A stretch of DNA of 23,874 bases from a virus. Numbering within the stretch: position 1 is the first letter of the stretch; each line of letters begins with the position of its first letter. The stretch is taken from IMG/VR virus record IMGVR_UViG_3300020477_001483, positions 1 to 23,874 of that record. The stretch is one strand, 5' to 3'. Under the pieces are notes generated by a model. It was not told the DNA's origin, made no database searches, and was given only the letters and a program-made list of their open reading frames with translations. A program made the translations under genes and the position numbers. Positions 16,712 through 23,127 of this stretch are shown here, piece by piece.

Positions 16712-17503
16712 CTAAACCCGTCCCGCCGTTGCTGGGGCGACTTTCTCTGCTGCTCCATTAGCCTTTGGATTGCCGACGCCGGAGCCCCAAGCTGAAGCAA
16801 AAGCTCGAAAATGTTCACTCACCCTCTCCGCTATCTCCTGGTACCCGTCCCCAGGTTGAATTTCGGAATAAACGGCCCGGACAAAGTTAAGATCGTCCTC
16901 CGTGTCCACGGCAAGCTTTATCCAGCTGTAATCCTTAACAGCATCTACGTTGTTATGCAACCACAAATGTCCACTTTTGTATACCCCGTATGTTACGTGC
17001 TCTCTCCAGAACGGATCGTCCTTAGCCATCCGCTCCATGCGGTAAAGGGTGTCGCGGTGAAAAACCTCCACATCAAAGCCCACGGGGAACCTGCGTCGCA
17101 GCACATTGCTACTAAAGTCATACGGGCCCTGGAGAGCATTGACGCACAGGTCGATAACCTTGGGGTCGAGCAGGGGGCAGTCGGCGGTGAGGCGAACGAT
17201 GATGTCGCAGTTCACCCATTCGGCCGCCTTAACGTAGCGATCAAGCACGTCGGTGGAGTCGCCGCGATACCAGAAATCGAGGGCATTCCTTGATCCTGCG
17301 ATGTCCGATATCCGCTTATCGGGAGTGGCAACAACCACCGCATCCACCGTCTCTGCTTCATGGGCCCTAGCTATGACATGCTCGAGAAGGGAAGCCCCGC
17401 CAATCTTTCGGAGTACCTTGCCGGGCAGTCGGGAAGAGTTCTCTCTGGCCTGGATGATTGCGGCCACGTAGGGGCGCGGGCGGATATTCGGGTCTTGGAT
17501 CAT
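16712..17503 (-). CDS. spsF: SpsF-type sugar cytidylyltransferase
   Basis: Nucleotidyltransferase-fold enzyme of the SpsF/CMP-sugar-synthetase-like family (COG1861). Counting from the ATG at 17503 (263 residues), the signature is IIQARENSSRLPGK at residues 16-29 and RLTADCPLLDP at 104-114 (usually TGDCP, here TAD), with AVDTEDDLNFV near 210. These bind the nucleotide and metal. The ATG at 17503 makes a four-base ATGA overlap with the methylase stop; an in-frame ATG at 17521 would add six residues but has no ribosome site. The last about 30 residues (after ERVSEH) are an Ala/Gly-rich tail beyond the usual domain. The family often sits in nonulosonic-acid and flagellin-glycan clusters, and its exact substrate is usually unknown. 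Confidence 0.8.
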   Translation of the reverse strand: MIQDPNIRPRPYVAAIIQARENSSRLPGKVLRKIGGASLLEHVIARAHEAETVDAVVVATPDKRISDIAGSRNALDFWYRGDSTDVLDRYVKAAEWVNCDIIVRLTADCPLLDPKVIDLCVNALQGPYDFSSNVLRRRFPVGFDVEVFHRDTLYRMERMAKDDPFWREHVTYGVYKSGHLWLHNNVDAVKDYSWIKLAVDTEDDLNFVRAVYSEIQPGDGYQEIAERVSEHFRAFASAWGSGVGNPKANGAAEKVAPATAGRV

Positions 17504-18093
17504 TTGCGGAACAGGCTCCATGAGCAGTTATCGAATCCCATGTCTTTCTCCAATTCACCGGACTGCTGACGCTCTAACCCGAGCTCGCCATAGAGGGTCG
17601 AGTAAGGCCCCTTGAACAGGCTCATGTTCTTGCCGTGATAGGAGATCTCCTCGAACTCCTCCGCTTCGTACTCGATGCATAGCACCCACTTTCTGGAGCA
17701 CCTGGCTGCCTGCCGCATGACATCTCTGACCAGGTCAGGGTGTTGGTGAATGAGCACGCCAGCCGTGAAGACTAGGTCGAAGTAACCATCCCTAAACGGA
17801 ATGTCATGCCCCGAAGCCTTGACCACCTGTACGTCAGGCAAAGCGGAGGCGAACCTGAGCGCGTCATCGTTCAGGTCTATGCCCCACGCCTCGGTATGGT
17901 TCCATATATGCTCCAAGTTGAGGCCGGCGCCACAACCTACCTCAAGGGTTCGATCTGGCTGGAGCGAGCTCATCATCTCCTCCCAGAACACCATTCGTTG
18001 CGGTGCAGACTTGGGGTTACGGTCGGTGTAGGCGCTTCCAAAGGAGCCGGTCCACAACTGCTCCTGGTAGGTCAGGTGATCCTTACTGGCCAT
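17500..18093 (-). CDS. SAM-dependent methylase, pseudaminic-acid-associated type
   Basis: 197 residues, ATG start overlapping the WbuZ-like gene by 22 bases. The fold is class I Rossmann: motif I is LEVGCGAGLN at residues 50-59, the acidic residue binding the ribose is D73 in WGIDLNDDAL, and the motif IV region is FDLVFTAGVLIHQHP. The N-terminus, QEQLWTGSFGSAYTDRN, matches my memory of the 'pseudaminic acid biosynthesis-associated methylase' family (TIGR03587), whose members begin with a similar W.G.FG..Y..RN block. Members lie in bacterial clusters for nonulosonic acids. Methyl transfer to a sugar amidine or hydroxyl is plausible; the acceptor is not shown by the sequence. A general small-molecule methylase is the alternative. 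Confidence 0.75.
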   Translation of the reverse strand: MASKDHLTYQEQLWTGSFGSAYTDRNPKSAPQRMVFWEEMMSSLQPDRTLEVGCGAGLNLEHIWNHTEAWGIDLNDDALRFASALPDVQVVKASGHDIPFRDGYFDLVFTAGVLIHQHPDLVRDVMRQAARCSRKWVLCIEYEAEEFEEISYHGKNMSLFKGPYSTLYGELGLERQQSGELEKDMGFDNCSWSLFRK

Positions 18094-18752
18094 CCCTTAC
18101 CCCCAAGGTGCTCTTTGGCCTCAAGCGGAGTGTGCTGGGTGAACTGCCAAATTGCTCCAGCCGCGACAGCGTCAGCCCCCACATCAAGAGCAGCGTGCAT
18201 ATCGTCAAACCCGCCACAGCCAGAAGAAGCAACAACGGGGCAGTCGGCCACACCCGCCATCCGCTCGATCCGCTCAAGGTCATAGCCACCCATAGTCCCA
18301 TCTAATTCTCTGGACTGAACGATAACTTCACCGAAATGCTCCATGTAAGGTTCGTAATCACCTCTCCCAGAAAGCACACCAACAACAGACTGACGGCCAA
18401 AGGCGTCAGCAATATCTCCAGCCAGGTGCCATCCTCTTGAGCCCAAAGCTACTTTGTCAGCCCCACATTCCCTAAAAAGGCGTCTCGCAGTGCAGACACT
18501 GTCTATTCCTCCTCCAACGGTAAGCGGAACAAAATTAGCGGAGGACATGCGACGAATCTGTTCCAGATCCGGGCCGCGGCCCATGTCCCTCGCGTCGATA
18601 TCGAAAACGACAAGCTCATCCACTTCGCGCAAATTGAAAACACGCACAGTCGCGGAAGGGTTTCCTACCACCCTATCCGAAACGAACTGTTCGCCTTTCA
18701 CCAGCTTCCCACGTCTAAGCAGCAGCGTGGGTATTATGCGCCTTGCGAGCAA
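18072..18752 (-). CDS. wbuZ: WbuZ / HisF2-type partner of sugar amidotransferase
   Basis: 226 residues, TTG start at 18752, 38 bases inside the amidotransferase gene; the start is fixed by the family-like opening MLARRIIPTLLL. This is a HisF-like TIM barrel with the phosphate-binding loops LTVGGGI (77-83) and VASSGCGGFDD (174-184), and ADAVAAGAIWQF near the end. True HisF needs Asp11 and Asp130 as acid and base. Here residue 11 is Leu, and the second position aligns with Ser128 (GVLSGR), so histidine-type cyclisation is not expected. The LLL opening is characteristic of the glycosyl-amidation subfamily (WbuZ, TIGR03572). In that subfamily the barrel is thought to pass ammonia from a HisH partner to the WbpG-type enzyme. 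No HisH is present here. Confidence 0.85.
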   Translation of the reverse strand: MLARRIIPTLLLRRGKLVKGEQFVSDRVVGNPSATVRVFNLREVDELVVFDIDARDMGRGPDLEQIRRMSSANFVPLTVGGGIDSVCTARRLFRECGADKVALGSRGWHLAGDIADAFGRQSVVGVLSGRGDYEPYMEHFGEVIVQSRELDGTMGGYDLERIERMAGVADCPVVASSGCGGFDDMHAALDVGADAVAAGAIWQFTQHTPLEAKEHLGGKGWPVRIT

Positions 18753-19803
18753 GGTTGGTTACCGACCCCACGAAGATGTCTCGGTTGACGAACTCCTCGC
18801 AGATGTCCATGAACTCATCCACGGTGAGCCCCAGTGGCCGAAGAATGTCCTCCAGGAAGATGTTCAGGTACTTCCAGGGGAATTGTCCGTCCCATTCTTC
18901 CACGTGACGAAGGGCCTTCTCCCGAGTCCACCGCCCGCGCCGTACATGTGTGCAGGCAATATCGGTGGCGCGACCGAATCCGAACTTGAGGTACTTGAAG
19001 AAATCGTGGATACCAGTCTGGTGGTTATCCAGATTCTCATATCTGAACCCGTGCCCCTCGACTCCCCGGTACCACCACTCGAACCCATGGCTGCGAGCAA
19101 CGCTCGCGTTTCGGAATCCGTCCCAGGGAAAAAAGTAACCCATGAAGACTCCACTGATTCCCTCCACGTCAGTCGGATAGGTGTACGGGGCGACATCCTG
19201 CTTCGACAAACCAAGATCGGTCACCCTCAGTCCTAACAACCCACCGAATTCTTCCAGCCACGATCGGTCCAAATGCCGGCGACCACTCTGCGGGCCACCA
19301 TATTCGTGCTGAGGGTTCTCCCCCCACACTATCGTCGGGATCGAGTACTGCCGTGCGACACGGACCGGAGTAGTAAAGATGGATACGTGTTCCGGCCATG
19401 AAATGTCGCCAACGGTCTCGAGGCAAAACTTGTTCAACCCCGCGCGCGCCTTGGCATTGGGGGCAACCTCCACCAAGTCGCAGAGGTTCCGAATGTTATC
19501 CAGATTCCTGCGGCCAATGGCGGAAAGGTCGCAAGTGCGGGCATTGACAGCAAGTGGGTTGAATCCCAGCTCCTGGATCTTCAGAACCTGGGCAGTAGAG
19601 TCCTTGCCGCCACTAACAGGAACCACGCAGTCGTACTGACCGCCGCCGCCCTCATGAATGAGTGCAATGAACTCCCTCTCTCGCTCGGCCCAGGGAATAT
19701 CTTTTCTCGCCTCGAAGTTCCTGCACGCACTGCATACTCCTTCTTCGTCGAACGATATGTCCGGCCTGGTATCCGGCATCACACATCGGCTACAATACCT
19801 CAC
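18715..19803 (-). CDS. wbpG: N-acetyl sugar amidotransferase (WbpG / WbuX / PseA family)
   Basis: 362 residues. The GTG start at 19803 overlaps the terminase TGA by four bases (GTGA). The N-terminal zinc site is C4-x2-C7 and C24-x2-C27 (MRYCSRCVMPDTRP, then GVCSACRNFE). The PP-loop that binds ATP is SGGKDS at residues 64-69. Further family blocks include IVWGENPQHEYGG and GYFFPWDGF. The enzyme adenylates an acetamido group and replaces the oxygen by nitrogen, giving an acetamidino sugar (Pseudomonas B-band O-antigen, Campylobacter Pse5Ac7Am and Leg derivatives). The length is normal for the family and both motif sets are intact, so it is likely active. The identity of the sugar cannot be read from the sequence. 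Confidence 0.9.
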   Translation of the reverse strand: MRYCSRCVMPDTRPDISFDEEGVCSACRNFEARKDIPWAEREREFIALIHEGGGGQYDCVVPVSGGKDSTAQVLKIQELGFNPLAVNARTCDLSAIGRRNLDNIRNLCDLVEVAPNAKARAGLNKFCLETVGDISWPEHVSIFTTPVRVARQYSIPTIVWGENPQHEYGGPQSGRRHLDRSWLEEFGGLLGLRVTDLGLSKQDVAPYTYPTDVEGISGVFMGYFFPWDGFRNASVARSHGFEWWYRGVEGHGFRYENLDNHQTGIHDFFKYLKFGFGRATDIACTHVRRGRWTREKALRHVEEWDGQFPWKYLNIFLEDILRPLGLTVDEFMDICEEFVNRDIFVGSVTNLARKAHNTHAAA

Positions 19804-21428
19804 ACCTTAACCCTCTCAGACCAGCTGCTGGCGCTTCTCTGCGCCTCTGCCAATTTATCCAGCAACGTGAATCCCAATCCTCCTGCGTGAAGCGTTTCGT
19901 ACAGCGGGTTCTCCCAGGACTTGAAAGCGAATGACTCCACCAGCTGGAAGATCATCGCCACCGAGTCAGCCAAGTCGTCTTTGCCCTCGTAATTCGGGTT
20001 GATCTTCTCCATCTGCTCAAAGAGGCGATGGAGGTTGGGGTGAAAGAAGCACTTACCCTGCCTCACCCACGACCCAAGCGTGATGTTGATTCGCTGGAAC
20101 TTGTTGATCCGCTTGATCGGCATAGAAATGAGGGGCAGGGATATCTTGCGGCCCTGGCTCTGCTCCCACTGGGCGTGGGTCATGCGGATGACAGTGGCCA
20201 GATGTTCCTGCAAGCCAGCCTCCACCCCGATCTTCAGCGGCTTGTAGCGCTCGTTCAGCTGAAGGACGATGCGGGCTATCTCCTCGCCGCCCTTCTTCAC
20301 GCCAAAGCACTCCACCACGTACATCCAGCCCTTGGAGTTGATGGCGGCCACACAGAAGGCCGTCTCATCGGAGTACTTCTTCACCGAAGCGGCGGGGTCA
20401 ACGGTGATGTAGTACTTGTATACCTCGTCCTTGCCCGGAAGGGTGCCGCTGTAAGTAGGTTGCGGCGGCGGGAACAACTGATCCTCCGCCGGGATCGGGT
20501 TGATCATGATCTGGGTCGAGTAGAGGTAGTTTCCCATCCTCTTCTTCAGCCGCTCATGCATCTTGAGCGTGTAGAACGAGTAGATGGGCTTGCCGTTGAC
20601 TATTCCGGGTCGCTTGTAGATGTGCTTTCCGTAGATCCCTTCCTGTTCGATGTAGTTGTAGAGATCCGAGTAATGGTAGGGGGTGCCGGTAACGGTTTCA
20701 GTGCCACCAGGCTCGAGAACGCCCTGGATGTATCCGTACCACTCGACAACCTTTCGATTTCCCTCAGGGGTATTGGCGTCGTCTTCGTTGAGAATATCGT
20801 CGTAATAGTGTTCGTCGAAGTGCTTTCCCGTGACAGTTGCACCAGCACCGTAAACTTCAAGTTGGTTCTCCTGGGGCACGGTCTCGCCGTCCCTCTTCAT
20901 AGTCAGCATGTTAGCCGTCACACGGGCCCAGCCGTTCATGTTCTTGCCGGGGTCAGGAATGACATCGGAGAAGATGGCCATGAGGGATGGCGTCTGCAGC
21001 ATGCGAATGATGGACTTGAGTTCAGACTCCACCAGGTTCGAGGTCTTGGAGTAGAGGGCGATGCGGATATTGTCGGGGTTTCGGAGGATCTGCTGGATAA
21101 TCCTGACCTTGACCCAGAACGTCTTCGCATGGCGCCGGGGGATCAGGACCATCTTGTCGTTGTCCTGCTCCAGGACGCCGCAGAGCCAACGATGGAGCGA
21201 AGGGTCAACGATGGACTTGCCGCGACGGTCCTTTGCGGCTGACAGGCCGAGCACATCGTTGCCGAGGTAAAAGAGGTCGGCCAGCGACTTCCACCTCATC
21301 CAGAGGAGGTTGGCGTTGTCCCAGAGCTCCGGCTCCTTGGAGGGCAGCTCTTTCGTGAGCCCCTCTTTCCAGCCAAGGCCCTCAAGTATTTCGTTGAGCT
21401 TGGCCTTGTCTTGGCTCTTAGAGGTCAT
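19800..21428 (-). CDS. terL: Terminase large subunit
   Basis: 542 residues, ATG start overlapping the upstream gene by 11 bases. The ATPase half has a Walker A-like RRHAKT at 98-103 (preceded by MVLIP), the adenine-side block IRIALYSKTS at 121-130, and a Walker B region FDEHYYDDIL at 204-213. The coupling motif is TVTGTPYHYSD (245-255). The RNase-H-like nuclease has D344 (ITVDPAAS), D354, E403 (KIGVEAG) and D488 (KDDLADS). It cuts concatemers and powers DNA packaging into the procapsid through the portal. In most phages the portal gene follows nearly directly; here four sugar genes and a zinc ribbon lie between. Confidence 0.93.
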   Translation of the reverse strand: MTSKSQDKAKLNEILEGLGWKEGLTKELPSKEPELWDNANLLWMRWKSLADLFYLGNDVLGLSAAKDRRGKSIVDPSLHRWLCGVLEQDNDKMVLIPRRHAKTFWVKVRIIQQILRNPDNIRIALYSKTSNLVESELKSIIRMLQTPSLMAIFSDVIPDPGKNMNGWARVTANMLTMKRDGETVPQENQLEVYGAGATVTGKHFDEHYYDDILNEDDANTPEGNRKVVEWYGYIQGVLEPGGTETVTGTPYHYSDLYNYIEQEGIYGKHIYKRPGIVNGKPIYSFYTLKMHERLKKRMGNYLYSTQIMINPIPAEDQLFPPPQPTYSGTLPGKDEVYKYYITVDPAASVKKYSDETAFCVAAINSKGWMYVVECFGVKKGGEEIARIVLQLNERYKPLKIGVEAGLQEHLATVIRMTHAQWEQSQGRKISLPLISMPIKRINKFQRINITLGSWVRQGKCFFHPNLHRLFEQMEKINPNYEGKDDLADSVAMIFQLVESFAFKSWENPLYETLHAGGLGFTLLDKLAEAQRSASSWSERVKV

Positions 21429-21750
21429 TCTGGGATACGAACTCTCCCAGTTTGCCCTCCGCTTTGGCCATGTCGTAGGCCATGGACACCGAGGGGAGCT
21501 CCTCGGCTTCCACGTTGGGGTCTTGGTATGTCGCCCACTGGTGCATCTGGGGCATACGCACCACCCGGCCGTTGCGAGCCAGCTTGAGAGCCGCTATGGC
21601 CCTATCAGGGGCGCTCTCAACCGACCACACCCTCTCTCCGCCATCGTGGTTGGCCGTAAGGACGAAGAACACGTCGACCAAGGTCTTGGGCTCTTTCTGC
21701 TGTTCCTCCCTCACGCTAAACGACGGGTCTTGGTCTTTAGGAACGAGCAC
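21418..21750 (-). CDS. Small unknown protein before large terminase
   Basis: 110 residues, GTG start overlapping the upstream gene by 14 bases, and overlapping the terminase start by 11. The middle shows alternating strands (TLVDVFFVLTANHDGGERVW) followed by a helix (APDRAIAALKLARNGRVVRM). The C-terminus is acidic (SMAYDMAKAEGKLGEFVSQ). I do not recognise a family. Overlaps on both sides make it part of the packaging operon. Confidence 0.6.
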   Translation of the reverse strand: MLVPKDQDPSFSVREEQQKEPKTLVDVFFVLTANHDGGERVWSVESAPDRAIAALKLARNGRVVRMPQMHQWATYQDPNVEAEELPSVSMAYDMAKAEGKLGEFVSQNDL

Positions 21751-21943
21751 TCTTGGCCTCTTTCGCCGCCAGGAACAGGGCGCGGAGCGGTTTTTCGTTG
21801 CCCGCCTCCACTACCGCCTCAATTATCTCGTGGAACACCTCGTTCATGGGGTACCCGAGGTTGCGGCAGATGCGCTTGAACTCGTCCCTGGCGGGCCTGT
21901 CGATGCCGTAGATGTTGATCTGGCTACCGGATCTGGCGGCCAC
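21737..21943 (-). CDS. Small RHH-like protein, copy A
   Basis: I place the start at GTG 21943 because AGGAGG lies four bases upstream, giving 68 residues; a TTG at 21964 would add seven glycine-rich residues. The N-terminal strand SQINIYGID is followed by two helices, ARDEFKRICRNLGYP and NEVFHEIIEAVVEAGN. This beta-alpha-alpha order and size fit a ribbon-helix-helix DNA-binding protein. The block FKRICRNLGYPMNEV matches FKAICEHHGHPVNRV in the gene at 22242-22451, so the two look like paralogues. The DNA target is unknown. A small terminase is another thought, given its position, but the size is too small. Confidence 0.55.
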   Translation of the reverse strand: MAARSGSQINIYGIDRPARDEFKRICRNLGYPMNEVFHEIIEAVVEAGNEKPLRALFLAAKEAKSARS

Positions 21944-21985
21944 GCCACCTCCTCGCCCACCCAATCATCTGGTGGATTCTTACCT

Positions 21986-22270
21986 TCAAAACAGGCCCTC
22001 AAGCTCAACCGTCTGGGTTTTCGGAGTGTCAATTTCAGGAAGGCCGGACTGAGGGCCCGTAGGCAGGGGCCCCAGATCGGGCGGGGCTATTTCCGGCTCC
22101 ACATCAAACGGGTCTTTCTCCAGGGGCTCGGCCGGCTTAAACGCTTTGGCCTCGAGGGCTTCTTGGATCTGCTCCACCATTTGCATTGCCCCATCTCGGG
22201 TCAGCTTGATGGACTGGCCTTCCACGAAGAACTCCCAGCCGTTAGCCAGTGGCTTCGTTGCTGTTTGCAA
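21986..22270 (-). CDS. Small unknown protein, acidic Pro-rich tail
   Basis: I place the start at TTG 22270, preceded by GGGGGAAG with a good spacing, giving 94 residues; the longer frame from 22330 would overlap the upstream gene by 89 bases and adds a basic segment without family-like character. Residues 10-45 contain a strand-strand-helix (GWEFFVEGQSIKLTRDGAMQ, then MVEQIQEALEA). The C-terminal half is acidic and Pro-rich (EPEIAPPDLGPLPTGPQSG). No family is recognised. It overlaps the stop of the upstream RHH-like gene and so is likely translated from the same message. Confidence 0.5.
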   Translation of the reverse strand: MQTATKPLANGWEFFVEGQSIKLTRDGAMQMVEQIQEALEAKAFKPAEPLEKDPFDVEPEIAPPDLGPLPTGPQSGLPEIDTPKTQTVELEGLF

Positions 22271-22451
22271 AGGTCTTCCCCCTGTCCTCGTACTCCTGCA
22301 TGGCTTGTGGCAGGCGTTCCGGGTGGTCAATGACGCGATAGACGAGCATGTTCAGCACCCTGTTCACCGGGTGGCCGTGGTGCTCGCATATCGCCTTGAA
22401 ATCCCCGGCCGCCGCTTCGGAAACAGATACGCCAAGACTCTTGTTCGGCAT
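22242..22451 (-). CDS. Small RHH-like protein, copy B
   Basis: 69 residues, ATG start with a modest AGGA upstream. A short strand (KSLGVSVSEA) precedes two helices (AGDFKAICEHHGHP and NRVLNMLVYRVIDH), the ribbon-helix-helix order. The block FKAICEHHGHPVNRV is shared with copy A. The gene lies just after a run of CCTATG/CATAGG repeats, as expected for a small autoregulator. The N-terminal strand is less typical than in MetJ/Arc-like proteins, so DNA binding is an inference. Confidence 0.55.
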   Translation of the reverse strand: MPNKSLGVSVSEAAAGDFKAICEHHGHPVNRVLNMLVYRVIDHPERLPQAMQEYEDRGKTFANSNEATG

Positions 22452-22457
22452 GCCCGA

Positions 22458-22487
22458 ATCCTACCCATTCCTATGCGGGCCCTGCAA
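22458..22487 (-). promoter_or_regulatory. Possible promoter for RHH-like copy B
   Basis: On the minus strand TTGCAG (22482-22487) and TAGGAT (22458-22463) are separated by 18 bases and resemble sigma70 -35 and -10 boxes. The -10 box ends six bases before the ATG, so a transcript would be nearly leaderless; the same AGGA can also be read as a weak ribosome site. Matches are moderate. Confidence 0.3.
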
Positions 22488-22520
22488 GTCCTATGCCCCT
22501 CCTGCCTATGTGGCATAGGC
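22470..22520. repeat. CCTATG repeats with a short hairpin (operator-like)
   Basis: CCTATG occurs at 22470, 22490 and 22505, and its complement CATAGG at 22514. The last two form the hairpin GCCTATG-TGG-CATAGGC (22504-22520), a perfect 7-bp stem. They lie in the 72-base gap before RHH-like copy B and overlap the possible promoter, as an autoregulatory operator would. The hairpin lacks a T-run, so it is not a good terminator. Confidence 0.5.
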
Positions 22521-22523
22521 GTA

Positions 22524-23069
22524 CTATGCAGGTGAGGCCGTGGCTGCATCTGGCCAGAACTTAGCCGGGTCCAGCCTTCCTGTGTAACCGCCTGGATATC
22601 CGGGCGTGGTGATCTCCATGTGGCAGTGAGGGCCGGTGGAGAAGCCGGTATCGCCGATCCTGGAGAGGGCTTCCCCCTCTGTGACAGGGCCGTGGTTACG
22701 CGAATAGCACTCAACGAACTTGGCCGGATTGTGGTTGTCCCGCCATTTGGTCATGTCGCCGATTTCGCCAACAGGGCAGTGAGCGAACAGCCACCAGCGG
22801 TCTTTGGCCAACAAGATCGAGCACAGCCCGTATCGGTCGGCGAAGTACCAGGAATAAGGGCGGATTTCGGGTGGCAGAGTCCCATGGTCCTTCTTTACGT
22901 CCTTATCAGAGCGCAGCATGAACAGGGAGAAGTGCACTCCGTCTTCCGGGGCCAGTATGGTGGCAGCCTCGACGTCCGCCACATCCCACGCATTGTGGTT
23001 CTTGCGGCCACTGACATGGCCATTGAAGTCGTCGCTTACAATGGCGTCTTCTGAGAAGGGGTAGGTCAT
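22524..23069 (-). CDS. M23-type metallopeptidase, probable endolysin
   Basis: 181 residues, ATG start with GAGGA about ten bases upstream. It carries the ligands of M23 (LytM-like) peptidases in order: H25 and D29 in KNHNAWDVAD, a third His in LFAHC (H97), and H148-x-H150 in GFSTGPHCHMEI. APEDG at 41-44 fits the glycine turn after the second strand. There is no signal peptide or transmembrane segment, so the protein would act in the cytoplasm until released or be carried in the virion. It would cut peptidoglycan cross-bridges at lysis. No holin is visible next to it. Placement before the terminase genes is unusual but seen in some phages. Confidence 0.8.
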   Translation of the reverse strand: MTYPFSEDAIVSDDFNGHVSGRKNHNAWDVADVEAATILAPEDGVHFSLFMLRSDKDVKKDHGTLPPEIRPYSWYFADRYGLCSILLAKDRWWLFAHCPVGEIGDMTKWRDNHNPAKFVECYSRNHGPVTEGEALSRIGDTGFSTGPHCHMEITTPGYPGGYTGRLDPAKFWPDAATASPA

Positions 23070-23127
23070 GACTTAGAGATCCTCTGTAAGGCCCCTGAGC
23101 GGCTCACCACGGCATTTTCTAATCGCA

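Noticed and set aside
16603-16818. 71-codon minus-strand frame (GTG 16818) straddling the cytidylyltransferase end and the zinc-ribbon start
   Set aside because: The first 30 residues look helical and there is a GAGAGG upstream, so I considered it seriously, but it overlaps two better genes by about 100 bases each and its C-terminal half is Arg/Pro noise.
18072-18752. Histidine biosynthesis HisF
   Set aside because: The cyclase aspartates are absent and the neighbour is a WbpG-type enzyme, so the glycosyl-amidation subfamily fits better.
16712-19803. DNA hypermodification cassette (PP-loop enzyme as in 7-deazaguanine pathways)
   Set aside because: The PP-loop protein has WbpG-type zinc and core motifs and a HisF2 partner, and there are no QueD/QueE/GTP-cyclohydrolase or transglycosylase genes.
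20028-21242. 404-codon open frame on the plus strand, opposite the large terminase
   Set aside because: It mirrors the terminase codon pattern in a GC-rich gene, has no family-like motif, and every supported gene is on the other strand.
22504-22520. Hairpin GCCTATG-TGG-CATAGGC as a terminator after the M23 gene
   Set aside because: No T-run follows, and the stem is built from the CCTATG boxes, so an operator is more likely.
22364-22714. 116-codon minus-strand frame overlapping the M23 gene end
   Set aside because: Low-complexity Arg/Pro/Ser shadow; the peptidase frame carries the catalytic motif here.
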